In this document: piece after piece, positions 8,548 to 16,128 of the stretch
Layout of the letters: the number at the start of each line of letters is the position of its first letter
Numbering within the stretch: position 1 is the first letter of the stretch
Notes under the pieces: model-generated
Database searches by the model: none
Told to the model about the DNA's origin: nothing
What the model saw: only the letters and a program-made list of their open reading frames with translations
Assembly: GCA_036003705.1 (NCBI GenBank)
Contig: DASYSE010000102.1
Span: 15,832 to 79,831 of the forward strand
From: CALGFH01 sp036003705
GTDB taxonomy: Bacteria > Actinomycetota > CALGFH01
Direction: 5' to 3'
Length of the DNA stretch: 64,000 nt
Position numbers and translations under genes: made by a program

Positions 8548-9281
8548 CGGCGACCATCGACCCGGTGGTGGTTGCGGCCAACGTGGCCTCGGTGCGGGAG
8601 CGGGTCGCGGCCGCCGCCGGCCGGGCCGGGCGCGACCCGGGCTCGGTCACCCTGGTCGCGGTGGCCAAGCTGTTCCCGCCGTCCGCGGTCCGGGCCGTGC
8701 TGGAGGCCGGCGTGCCCGACGTCGGCGAGAACTACGCCAAGGACCTCGAGCGCAAGGCGGCCGAGGTCCCCGGCGTGCGCTGGCACTTCGTCGGCCGCCT
8801 GCAGCGCAACAAGGCCGGCACGCTGGTTCGGGTCGGCGCCCTGGTGCACTCGCTGGACTCCCTGGCCGGGGCCCGGGCCCTCGGGCGCCGGGCGGTGGCC
8901 GCCGGCACCACCGCCCGCGCCCTGGTCCAGGTCGAGGTCGACGACCGCGAGGCGGCCCATGGGATCAGGCCAGCCGAGCTGGCGGCGTTCCTCGACGCCT
9001 GCCGCGCGGAGGACGGCCTGGAGGTCGACGGGCTGATGGTCATGCCCGCCCCGGCCGACGACCCGGAGGCGACCCGCCCGGCGTTCCGGCGGACCGCCGA
9101 GCTGGCCGCCCGCCTGGGCCTGGTCCAGCTGTCGATGGGGATGACGGCCGACTTCGAGGTGGCCGTCGAGGAGGGGGCGACCCTGATCCGGGTCGGCACC
9201 GCCCTGTTCGGCCCCCGACCCGTCAAGGGGGCGGCCGCGGCCCGGAACCCTCCCAGGCCCGTCGGGGGGAGCGGCCCATGA
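8544..9281 (+). CDS. yggS: YggS/PLPBP family pyridoxal-phosphate homeostasis protein
   Basis: This PLP-binding, alanine-racemase-fold protein controls vitamin B6 and amino-acid homeostasis without a known catalytic reaction. The PLP lysine lies in LVAVAKLFPP. VGENYAKDLERKAAEV, WHFVGRLQRNKAG and the C-terminal LSMGMTADFEVAVEEGAT and RVGTALFGPR motifs are all present. The 245-residue length is typical. The GTG start at 8544 lies inside the second copy of the 40-base repeat. Its place before sepF is conserved in Gram-positive division clusters. Confidence 0.92.
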   Translation: MTATIDPVVVAANVASVRERVAAAAGRAGRDPGSVTLVAVAKLFPPSAVRAVLEAGVPDVGENYAKDLERKAAEVPGVRWHFVGRLQRNKAGTLVRVGALVHSLDSLAGARALGRRAVAAGTTARALVQVEVDDREAAHGIRPAELAAFLDACRAEDGLEVDGLMVMPAPADDPEATRPAFRRTAELAARLGLVQLSMGMTADFEVAVEEGATLIRVGTALFGPRPVKGAAAARNPPRPVGGSGP

Positions 9282-9476
9282 GCCGCCGACCCGCTACCCC
9301 AACGATTCGGTCATGGTCGCCGATCAGGACTTCTGAAATCAGACAAAGGGACGTTCCCGGTGGCTGTGTCGTGACTTCTGTGGCGACTATCGCCATAGTG
9401 TTTCCGGCGCCGCCCAAGGCGGACGTCCTCAGGTGCTTGGACAGTTGTCGACATGGTGAAAGGTAGGTGACGTTAG
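9282..9476. other. Intergenic stretch before sepF
   Basis: This 195-base gap is less GC-rich than its neighbours. It holds a weak promoter-like pair, TGACTT at 9372-9377 and TAGTGT at 9396-9401 with an 18-base spacer, and a TGTCGACA palindrome shortly before sepF. An open frame of 62 codons (9278-9466) overlaps the yggS stop as ATGA but resembles nothing I know. Confidence 0.4.
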
Positions 9477-9974
9477 GTGGCTGGGGCGTTCAAGAAGAGC
9501 CTTGTGTGGTTGGGGCTGGTCGAGCCTGAGGACGAGGAGGAGCTGGCCGACGTGGCCGAGTCGGCCGGGCGATCACCGGCCGATCGGGCTTCCATCCGCC
9601 GGGTGCGCGACGACGACGTCTACGGGCGCCGTCGTGAGGGGGGGCGCCTGGAGGAGTCAACCGAGGCGGTGATCCACCCGATCCCGTCCGCAGCCGCCGG
9701 CAAGGTCCACCTGATCGAGCCGTCCGGCTTCAACGACGCCGAGGAGATCGGTGAGAAGTTCAAGGCCGACATCCCGGTGATCGTCAACCTCCAGGCATTG
9801 GAGCCGGAAACCGCCAAGCGTCTGATCGACTTCGCCGCCGGGCTCACCTTCGGGCTGGACGGGCGGATCCAGCGTGTTGCCGACAAGGTGTTCCTACTTA
9901 CCCCTAGAAACGTTGAGGTCTCGGCCGAGGAGCGGCGGCGGCTCCAAGAGCGAGGCTTCTTCAACCAGGCATGA
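9477..9974 (+). CDS. sepF: Cell division protein SepF
   Basis: SepF tethers FtsZ to the membrane; in actinobacteria, which lack FtsA, it is the main Z-ring anchor. The 165-residue protein starts with an amphipathic segment (AGAFKKSLVWLGL) suited to membrane binding. An acidic linker follows, then the SepF core from about residue 75: IPVIVNLQALEPETAKRLID, FAAGLTFGLDGRIQRVADKV and FLLTPRNVEV. The GTG start at 9477 has a modest ribosome site (AAAGGTAGG near 9459). The core carries the FtsZ-tail-binding fold, matching the DIPSFLKR tail of FtsZ upstream. Confidence 0.93.
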   Translation: MAGAFKKSLVWLGLVEPEDEEELADVAESAGRSPADRASIRRVRDDDVYGRRREGGRLEESTEAVIHPIPSAAAGKVHLIEPSGFNDAEEIGEKFKADIPVIVNLQALEPETAKRLIDFAAGLTFGLDGRIQRVADKVFLLTPRNVEVSAEERRRLQERGFFNQA

Positions 9975-9987
9975 CCGGTGTCCAGCT

Positions 9988-10257
9988 GTGTGGATTCTCT
10001 CCCTTCTGCTGAGCTTGTACTGGCTGATCCTTCTCGGCCGGATCGTGATGGATCTGATCCTGAGCCTGACCGGTGGCCGGGGACTGGCCGGTTTGGCGAT
10101 CCTGTATGGAATACTGTATGACTTGACCGAACCCGTCCTCCGACCCATCAGGCGACTCCTTCCCCCCTTGCGAGTCGGCGCTGTGGCCCTAGATCTCTCC
10201 CCCCTCATCGTGTTCGTACTGATCGCCCTGTTGAGACAGGTGGTGAGTACCAGCTAG
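9988..10257 (+). CDS. yggT: YggT family membrane protein
   Basis: This is a small integral membrane protein of 89 residues with two hydrophobic segments: LSLLLSLYWLILLGRIVMDLI and, near the end, LSPLIVFVLIALLRQVV. Between them is the family signature LYDLTEPVLRPIRRLLPP. GTG 9988 directly precedes the first helix and follows the sepF stop by 13 bases; frame extension further upstream would run inside sepF. The molecular role is not well defined, but the sepF-yggT-divIVA order is conserved in Gram-positive bacteria and suggests a link to cell-envelope growth or division. Confidence 0.85.
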   Translation: MWILSLLLSLYWLILLGRIVMDLILSLTGGRGLAGLAILYGILYDLTEPVLRPIRRLLPPLRVGAVALDLSPLIVFVLIALLRQVVSTS

Positions 10258-10328
10258 CCGGCCCAACGCGAACGCTCGAGTGGTGCTCGGGTACAATCGC
10301 CCATCCACTTGCAGGTTAAGGAGCGCAG

Positions 10329-11261
10329 ATGCCGCCACTGACGCCGCTGGACATCCAACACAAAGAATTCACCAAGGCCATGCGCGGGTACGCCATGCAC
10401 GAGGTGGACACCTTCCTCGATCAGGTCACCGAGGAGTTCACTCGGATGCAGGACGAGATCGCCCGCCTCCGGGAGCAGGCTTCCAGCACGACGCCGTCGC
10501 AGCCCGCCCCGGTGCAGGTGCAGCAGGCCCCGCCGCCTCCGCCCCCGCAGCCGGTGGCCGCCGAGCCGCGCAGTGCCGGTGGCGAGGAGGCGATCGCCCG
10601 GGCCCTGGTCATGGCCCAGCGGATGGCCGACCAGACGGTCGAGGAGGCCAAGGTCAAGGCCAAGTCGATGGTCGCCGAGGCCGAGGCGCGCGCCAAGAAC
10701 ATGACCGAGCAGGCGCAGATGCGCGCCCGCGAGGTCACCGAGGCCGCCCAGATGCGCGCCCGCGAGGTCACCGAGGCCGCTCAGATGCGCGCCCGCGAGG
10801 TCACCGAGGCCGCCCAGGCCAGGGCCCGCGAGCTCACCGAGGGCCTGGAGACCCGCTACAAGGAGCGGATCCAGTCGGCCGAGGCCCGCGCCCGCGTTGC
10901 CGAGGAGCAGGCCCGCATGCAGATCGCCCAGGCGACCGAGCAGGTGGCCAGGCGCCGTCAGGAGCTCGAGAGCTCCATCGAGGCACTGCGTGCGTTCGAG
11001 CGCGACTACCGCGCCCGGCTCCGCGGCTTCGTCGAGGGCCAGCTCAAGGCGCTCGAGGACGCGGCCCCGTCCGGGCCGGTCGCCCCACCGCAGCCGCCAG
11101 GCCTCGGCGGGAACTCGCGGCCCCTGCCCGGCGCCGACGACCTGCCGGCCCTGTCGACCGGGGCGCGCCAGAGCTCCTACTCGGCCCTGCGCGACTCGAC
11201 CTCCGACCAGCTCGGCCACAACGGTCGCGACCGCGTCGACCGGCTGCGTCACGACGACTGA
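10329..11261 (+). CDS. divIVA: DivIVA/Wag31 polar growth coiled-coil protein
   Basis: This protein recognises membrane curvature and directs polar growth and septum placement in actinobacteria. The N-terminal DivIVA domain reads LTPLDIQHKEFTKAMRGYAMHEVDTFLDQV. A proline- and glutamine-rich linker follows (about residues 58-80), then a long coiled coil rich in A, R, E and K with a tandem 11-residue repeat, and a disordered tail. It has 310 residues. AAGGAG at 10318-10323 stands five bases before the ATG, and TACAAT at 10292-10297 is a plausible -10 without a clear -35. Confidence 0.93.
   Translation: MPPLTPLDIQHKEFTKAMRGYAMHEVDTFLDQVTEEFTRMQDEIARLREQASSTTPSQPAPVQVQQAPPPPPPQPVAAEPRSAGGEEAIARALVMAQRMADQTVEEAKVKAKSMVAEAEARAKNMTEQAQMRAREVTEAAQMRAREVTEAAQMRAREVTEAAQARARELTEGLETRYKERIQSAEARARVAEEQARMQIAQATEQVARRRQELESSIEALRAFERDYRARLRGFVEGQLKALEDAAPSGPVAPPQPPGLGGNSRPLPGADDLPALSTGARQSSYSALRDSTSDQLGHNGRDRVDRLRHDD
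10716..10847 (+). repeat. 33-base tandem repeat (three near-identical copies plus one diverged) inside divIVA
   Basis: Units at 10716, 10749 and 10782 encode QMRAREVTEAA and differ by a single silent change. A fourth unit at 10815 is diverged (QARARELTEGL). Eleven residues is three turns of a slightly right-handed coiled coil, so copy-number change would lengthen or shorten the rod without disturbing its register. Confidence 0.95.
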
Positions 11262-11294
11262 CGGTCACGGTCGGGCGTTCCACCAGCCATCCGG

Positions 11295-11453
11295 GTGGTC
11301 GCCGGCGCCCTGCTCGCCTTGGCCGTGGCCATGGGCCTGCTGGTTGCCTCGCTGTTCCGCGCCGACGGCCTGAGCTTCGTGTGGGCTTCGCTGGCAGTTG
11401 ACGCGATCGCGGTCACGCTGCTGGTGGCGGCCCTTCGCCGGCGGGCCCGCTAG
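11295..11453 (+). CDS. Small two-helix membrane protein of unknown function
   Basis: The 52-residue predicted product has two hydrophobic segments (ALLALAVAMGLLVASLF, and LAVDAIAVTLLVAAL) separated by RADGLSFVWAS, with a basic end (RRRAR). I do not recognise a family. It lies 33 bases after divIVA in the same frame, so read-through of the divIVA TGA would append it. No strong ribosome site precedes GTG 11295. Its TAG stop lies in a CTAG shared with the convergent gene. The hydrophobic pattern favours a real gene, but it is short. Confidence 0.5.
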   Translation: MVAGALLALAVAMGLLVASLFRADGLSFVWASLAVDAIAVTLLVAALRRRAR

Positions 11454-11611
11454 GCGCGCGGCCGTAGGCGCGCGCGGCCGGCGAAGTCGCCCTTGGCTGG
11501 CGAAGTCGTCCGGTCGGCCGGCCGGACCGAGGTCAAGGTGCCGTCGGTCGCGGCCACCTTGATCCCGAGCTTGCGGTGCAGCGGCGTCGCCGAGTCGTCG
11601 CGGTCCGCCAT
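11450..11611 (-). CDS. Small hypothetical protein (53 residues)
   Basis: The ATG at 11611 overlaps the stop of the preceding metallopeptidase-like gene in a TGATG, the coupling used by many real pairs in this window. The product starts MADRDDSATPLHRKLGIKVAATDG and is basic at its end. The KLGIK segment recalls the first residues of DUF3052-type proteins, but the remainder does not continue that family, so it may be a shortened relic. The stop TAG is on the opposite strand of the CTAG that ends the convergent small membrane protein. Confidence 0.4.
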   Translation of the reverse strand: MADRDDSATPLHRKLGIKVAATDGTLTSVRPADRTTSPAKGDFAGRARLRPRA

Positions 11612-12066
11612 CAGCCTCCCTCGGGCCGGTGGTCGCGCTCGTTGAGGGCGTCCTGGACGGCCGCGGCCGCCAGCGAGGCGGCCCGCTCGAACGGGTTGCG
11701 CCGATACCCTCGTATGCTGCCCAGCAGGTAGGCGGGGTAGTAGAACGGGCCCCAGCGCTCGTGCTGGGCGACGTGCTCCAGCTCGTGGGCGAGCAGGCGG
11801 TCGTCCAGGTGCCGGTTGGCCACGATCACGTGGCCGAGCGTGATGGCCTTGAACCCGCGCCAGCCGAGCAACCGGGCCAGCCCGCCGCGGCCGCCCTCGA
11901 ACAGCAGCACCCCCCGCCAGCGCACCGGCCGCGTCCGGGTGGTGAGCGCCCCGACCAGCCCGACCAGGCTGTTCGGCCCGGCCCACAGATACCCCCACAC
12001 CGACCGGGCCGCCGGCAGCAGGTCCCCCAGGTCGTCGACGCGCACCGGCCGTGCCCGCCCGGTCAC
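11611..12066 (-). CDS. Putative zinc metallopeptidase-like protein with HELEH motif
   Basis: This 151-residue protein carries HELEHVAQH (His94 and His98) followed by PFERAA, where Glu127 could be a third ligand. The arrangement resembles short DUF4157-like putative peptidases, in which a domain ahead of the motif recognises the substrate. No signal peptide or clear membrane helix is visible; WGYLWAGPNSLVGLVGAL is mildly hydrophobic. The ATG at 12066 overlaps the ileS stop by four bases, so it is translated from the ileS message. Substrate and activity are unknown. Confidence 0.6.
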   Translation of the reverse strand: MTGRARPVRVDDLGDLLPAARSVWGYLWAGPNSLVGLVGALTTRTRPVRWRGVLLFEGGRGGLARLLGWRGFKAITLGHVIVANRHLDDRLLAHELEHVAQHERWGPFYYPAYLLGSIRGYRRNPFERAASLAAAAVQDALNERDHRPEGG

Positions 12067-15000
12067 CGCTCCTCGGTCACCGGGCGCAGCCAGAGGCGGA
12101 CCGGCTGGCCGTCCAGGTCGACCCGGGCGTCATGACCGTCGCCCTGGGGGGCGCGGTGCAGGCTGGTCGCGAGGGTCTCGCCGAGCAGGTAGTCGCGGTG
12201 GGCGTCGACCGCGGCCGCGACCTCGCCGTCGGCCCTGACGGCCAGCTCGATCCGGTCGTCCACCGCCAGCCCGGCCGCCTTGCGGAGGTCCTGCACGGCC
12301 CGGACCAGGTCCCTGGCCAGTCCCTCGAGGCGCAGCTCGGGCGAGACCTCCAGGTCGAGGGCGACCGCGGTGGCGCCGTCGCGGACCACCCGCCAGCCGG
12401 TCACCGGCTCCTCGACCACCGCGACCTCCTCCGGGGCGAGCTCGACCACGCCCAGTCCCTCCACGACCAGCTCGACCCGCTGGCCGGCCCGCAGCCTCGG
12501 GGCCAGCCGGCCCGCCAGCTCGGCCGGCGCCTGGCGCATCGCGGCGGCCACCGCCTGGGCGTCGCGCCCGAAGCGGGGGCCAAGGGCCCGGAAGTTCGGC
12601 GCCAGCCGGTAGGCGACCAGCCCGACCTCGCCCTGCGCGAACCCGACCTGCTTGACGTTGAGCTCGGCCGCGACCAGGTCGAGCAGCCCGGCCACCCCCT
12701 CCCTGACCCGGTCGGGCACGCTGATCAGCGCCCTGGCCAGGGGCTGGCGTACCTTGAGCCTGGCCTCGGTGCGGGCCTGGCGGCCAAGGCCGACCAGCCG
12801 CCTGACCTCGGTCATGGCGGCGCTCAGCGCCGGGTCGGCCGCGGCCCGGTCGGGCTCCGGCCAGTCGACCAGGTGGACCGAGTCCGCCGCCTCCGGGTCG
12901 ACCGAGACCACCAGCCCCTGCCACAGCGCCTCGGCGGTGAACGGCGCATACGGCGCCAGCAGCAACGAGACCGTCCGCAGGCAGGTCCACAGGGTTCGGA
13001 AGGCGGCGTCGGCGTCGCTGCCGGTACCCCGCCAGAACCGCCGCCGCGACAGCCGCACGTACCAGTTGGAGAGGTCGTCGACGAACCCGGCCAGCCGCCG
13101 GGCGGCGCTGGTGGCGTCGTAGTCGTCCAGGTTCCGGGTGACCTGCTCCACCGTGTCGGCCAGCTCGGCCAGCACCCACCGATCGAGCGCCGAGGTCGGG
13201 GCTCCGGCGGCGGAGCGGGTGGGGTCGAACTCTTCCAGACGGGCGTACAGCGCGAAGAAGCTGTAGGTGTTCCACAAGGTGAGGAAGAACGACCTGGTGA
13301 CGTCCTCGATGGCCTCGGGGAACAGGCGCCGCGACACCCACGGCGACCCGGTGGCCAGCATGAACCAGCGCATCGGGTCGGCACCGTAGCGGTCCAGCAG
13401 CTGGATTGGGTCGAGCACGTTGCCGAGGCTCTTCGACATCTTGCGGCCGTCGCGGTCGACGATGTGCCCCAGGCAGACCACGTTCCGGTAGGACGTCTGG
13501 TCGAACAGCAGCGTGCTCACCGCCAGCAGGGAGTAGAACCACCCGCGGGTCTGGTCGATGGCCTCGGAGATGAAGTCGGCCGGGAACGCGCGCTCGAAGG
13601 CGGCCCGGCTGTCCGGGGCGTGCGGGTAGCCCCACTGGGCGAACGGCATCGACCCGGAGTCGAACCAGGCGTCGAGCACGTCGGGGACCCGGCGGGCCTC
13701 CTGCCCGCAGTCCGGGCAGGCCAAGCGCACCTCGTCCACGAACGGCCGGTGCGGGTCGAGGCCGGACAGGTCGCGGCCGGCCTTCGCCGACAGGTCGGCC
13801 AGGCTCTCGACCACGGTCACGTGCCCGTCCGCGCAGCGCCACAACGGCAGCGGGGTGCCCCAGTAGCGGGCCCTGGACAGCGCCCAGTCGACGTTGTTGG
13901 CCAGCCAGTCGCCGAAGCGGCCGTCGCGGATGTGCTCGGGGCGCCAGCCGATGCGGGCGTTCTCGTCCAGCAGCCGGTCCTTGACCGCCGTCGTCCTGGC
14001 GTACCAGGAGGTCAGCGCGTAGTAGATCAGCGGGGTCGAGCAGCGCCAGCAGAACGGGTAGGCGTGCCGGTGGGTCTCGGCCCGCCACAGCAGCCCCCGC
14101 CGGCGCAGGTCCTCGACCAGGTCCGGGTCGGCGTCCTTGACGAACCTGCCGGCCAGCCAGCCGCTCTCCGGGCCGAAGCGGCCGTCGAGGCCGACCGGGT
14201 GGAGCACCGGGGTGTTGTAGCGCTGGCCCACGGCCAGGTCCTCGGCGCCGTAGGCCGGCGAGGTCTGGACCAGGCCCGACCCGTCGCTGGTGGTGACGTA
14301 GTCGTCGGCCACCACCGTCCAGCCCCGGGCCGCCTCCTCGTCGGTCACCGGGACCAGGTCGAAGGCGCGCCGGTAGCGGGTGCCGAGCAGCTCCTGGAGG
14401 GGCACCGGCCGCAGCACCCGGGCGTCCTCGCCGACCGCCTTGGCGACCAGGTCCCTGGCCACCACCAGCTTGCGGGCCCTCCCGTCCTGGCCGGTCGCCT
14501 CCACCAGGACGTACTGGATATGGGGGCCGACCACCACCGACACGTTGGGGACCAGCGTCCACGGCTGGGTCGTCCAGACCAGCAGGGCCGCGCCCTCCTC
14601 GGCCAGGGTGCCGGTGGTCGCCGGCAGGGCGACGTAGGCGGTGAGGTCCTCGACCTCCTCGTAGCCCATCGCCACCTCGGCGTCCGACAGCGTCGTCTCG
14701 CAGCGAGGGCAGTAGGGAGAGACCTTGTAGTCCTCGACCAGCAGGCCGCGGCGGTACAGCTCGGCCAGGGCCCACCAGACGCTCTCGACGTAGGAGGTGT
14801 CCATCGTCCGGTAGGCCTGGCTGGTGTCGATCCAGAAGCCGATCCGCTCGGTGAGGCGCTCGAAGGCGTCGACGTAGCGCTCGACCGACTCGCGGCAGCG
14901 GGCGTTGAACGCCTCCACCCCGAACGCCTCGATCGCGCGCTTGTCCTGGAGGCCGAGTTCCTTCTCGACCTCCAGCTCGACCGGCAGGCCGTGGCAGTCC

Positions 15001-15260
15001 CAGCCGCCCTTGCGGTCGACCCGGTAGCCGCGCATCGTCTTGAAGCGCGGGAACAGGTCCTTGAAGACCCGCGCCTCCACGTGGTGCACGCCGGGCCGGC
15101 CGTTGGCGGTCGGCGGCCCCTCGTAGAAGACGAACGGCTCGGCCCCGACCCGCTGATCGACGGAGCGCTGGAACACCTTCCGGTCGCGCCACAGCTCCAG
15201 CATCCTGGCGTCGAGCGCTGGGAGGTCGAGGTTGGGGTCGACCTCGGGGAACCGGCCCAT
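12063..15260 (-). CDS. ileS: Isoleucyl-tRNA synthetase IleRS
   Basis: This class I synthetase charges tRNA-Ile and hydrolyses mischarged Val-tRNA in its editing domain. The HIGH-equivalent lies in PPTANGRPGVHHVEARVFKD, the form seen in actinobacterial enzymes. WDCHGLPVELEVEKELG follows, a zinc-like YCPRCETTLSDAEV segment lies in the inserted region, and the KMSKS loop reads DGRKMSKSLGNVLDP. At 1065 residues it has full length. I chose ATG 15260 because GAAGGAG at 15278-15272 precedes it; the frame is open further upstream only through the T-box leader. Expression is controlled by that leader. Confidence 0.96.
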   Translation of the reverse strand: MGRFPEVDPNLDLPALDARMLELWRDRKVFQRSVDQRVGAEPFVFYEGPPTANGRPGVHHVEARVFKDLFPRFKTMRGYRVDRKGGWDCHGLPVELEVEKELGLQDKRAIEAFGVEAFNARCRESVERYVDAFERLTERIGFWIDTSQAYRTMDTSYVESVWWALAELYRRGLLVEDYKVSPYCPRCETTLSDAEVAMGYEEVEDLTAYVALPATTGTLAEEGAALLVWTTQPWTLVPNVSVVVGPHIQYVLVEATGQDGRARKLVVARDLVAKAVGEDARVLRPVPLQELLGTRYRRAFDLVPVTDEEAARGWTVVADDYVTTSDGSGLVQTSPAYGAEDLAVGQRYNTPVLHPVGLDGRFGPESGWLAGRFVKDADPDLVEDLRRRGLLWRAETHRHAYPFCWRCSTPLIYYALTSWYARTTAVKDRLLDENARIGWRPEHIRDGRFGDWLANNVDWALSRARYWGTPLPLWRCADGHVTVVESLADLSAKAGRDLSGLDPHRPFVDEVRLACPDCGQEARRVPDVLDAWFDSGSMPFAQWGYPHAPDSRAAFERAFPADFISEAIDQTRGWFYSLLAVSTLLFDQTSYRNVVCLGHIVDRDGRKMSKSLGNVLDPIQLLDRYGADPMRWFMLATGSPWVSRRLFPEAIEDVTRSFFLTLWNTYSFFALYARLEEFDPTRSAAGAPTSALDRWVLAELADTVEQVTRNLDDYDATSAARRLAGFVDDLSNWYVRLSRRRFWRGTGSDADAAFRTLWTCLRTVSLLLAPYAPFTAEALWQGLVVSVDPEAADSVHLVDWPEPDRAAADPALSAAMTEVRRLVGLGRQARTEARLKVRQPLARALISVPDRVREGVAGLLDLVAAELNVKQVGFAQGEVGLVAYRLAPNFRALGPRFGRDAQAVAAAMRQAPAELAGRLAPRLRAGQRVELVVEGLGVVELAPEEVAVVEEPVTGWRVVRDGATAVALDLEVSPELRLEGLARDLVRAVQDLRKAAGLAVDDRIELAVRADGEVAAAVDAHRDYLLGETLATSLHRAPQGDGHDARVDLDGQPVRLWLRPVTEER

Positions 15261-15553
15261 CTGCTGATCGTCTCCTTCGCGCGACGTTGCCCTGGCGAAG
15301 GGACGAGGCCATGAGCCCCGCGGTACCACCCCTCGTGCCGGCAGCCTCGCGACCACCGACCGCTCGCCGGCCACCGGGTTGCAGTGGTCCGTCAGCTGTC
15401 ACGGGCTGACCCGGCTGCGTCTACTGGGCGGTGGCCCGCCGTTCGGGCAGCGGCTCGGGGAGGATGTTCGAGAGGCGCCGTGCCACCGGGCTTCCACCAT
15501 CCCCGGCTCGCTGGCGGCCGTGCCGCCCCCTACTCGTTCCCGTCATCGCCTGT
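15261..15553 (-). promoter_or_regulatory. T-box riboswitch controlling ileS translation
   Basis: The transcript leader contains the near-invariant T-box sequence GGGTGGTACCGCGG at about 15331-15317. Further 5' are GACGGGAACGAGTA and AGCCGGGGATGGTGGAAGCC, typical of these leaders. An ATC (Ile) triplet at 15465-15463 in CTCGAACATCCTCCCCGAG is a candidate specifier. ACGAGG (15336-15331) can pair with CCTCGT (15308-15303), an antisequestrator. Alternatively CCTTCGC (15301-15295) pairs with GCGAAGG (15280-15274), which hides the ribosome site. The two pairings overlap, so uncharged tRNA-Ile should open translation. There is no terminator T-run, consistent with the translational class known in actinobacteria. 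Confidence 0.88.
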
Positions 15554-15559
15554 ACCCCG

Positions 15560-15565
15560 AGTCTA
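15560..15565 (-). promoter_or_regulatory. Candidate -10 element for the ileS transcript
   Basis: TAGACT on the minus strand lies about seven bases before the point where T-box sequence begins. No clear -35 is seen at the usual distance. The identical hexamer precedes polA. Confidence 0.4.
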
Positions 15566-15584
15566 CCTCGCCCCCGCAATCGGT

Positions 15585-15600
15585 TTGGCTATGATGCCAA
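15585..15600 (+). promoter_or_regulatory. -10 hexamer inside an inverted repeat, upstream of dksA-lspA-rluD
   Basis: TATGAT at 15590-15595 is the best -10-like hexamer in this divergent region and is flanked by the inverted repeat TTGGC (15585-15589) and GCCAA (15596-15600). A protein bound there would cover the promoter. No -35 match is visible, and the leader to dksA would be about 90 bases. Confidence 0.4.
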
Positions 15601-15690
15601 TGCAGCTGCCGCCTTCCGTGCGCCGGACTTGTGAGGGTGGCCGCCCAGGTACCGCCATCCTCGCCGGCTGGGCCGTTGTCGGAGGACGCC

Positions 15691-16128
15691 ATGGCACGCA
15701 AGAAGACCGCTGGGACCGGGGCCGAGCCGGCGCCGCGCCGGCGCGGCCACCGCTCGCTGGTCACCAAACGAGACCTCGCTTCCTACCGCAGACGGCTGGA
15801 GGCCGAGCTGGCCGAGCTGAACGGCCAGCGGGCCGACCTGGAGGAGTCGACCGGCGCGAGCATGGCCGACGCCACCGGCGAGGTCGGCTTCGACGAGGAG
15901 TACGCCGACGCCGGCAGCTTCACCTTCGAACGCGAGCGCGACCTGTCGCTGGTCGACAACGTCAAGGACCTGATCGACAAGGTCGAGCGCGCGCTGACCC
16001 GGATCGGCGACGGCAGCTACGGCCGCTGCGAGGCCTGCGGCGACGCCATCGAGGCCGAACGGCTGGACGCCCTGCCCTACACCACCCTGTGCCTGGCCGA
16101 CGCCCGCCGGCGGGTCCGCCCGCGGTGA
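15691..16128 (+). CDS. DksA/TraR family zinc-finger protein
   Basis: Members of this family bind RNA polymerase or act as zinc-finger regulators. The 145-residue protein has a basic N-terminus, a long helical hairpin (about residues 26-105) and a C-terminal finger. In the finger Cys113, Cys116 and Cys134 are present, but the fourth ligand position holds Asp137 (LCLAD), so the site is not the classical four-cysteine one. GGAGG at 15681-15685 sits five bases before ATG 15691. It overlaps lspA by four bases (GTGA), giving the coupled order dksA-like, lspA, rluD-like. Confidence 0.85.
   Translation: MARKKTAGTGAEPAPRRRGHRSLVTKRDLASYRRRLEAELAELNGQRADLEESTGASMADATGEVGFDEEYADAGSFTFERERDLSLVDNVKDLIDKVERALTRIGDGSYGRCEACGDAIEAERLDALPYTTLCLADARRRVRPR

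Noticed and set aside
9278..9466. A 62-codon frame overlapping the yggS stop as ATGA
   Set aside because: The overlap is suggestive, but the peptide has no hydrophobic, domain or compositional signal and spans the probable sepF promoter region. It is described only as intergenic.
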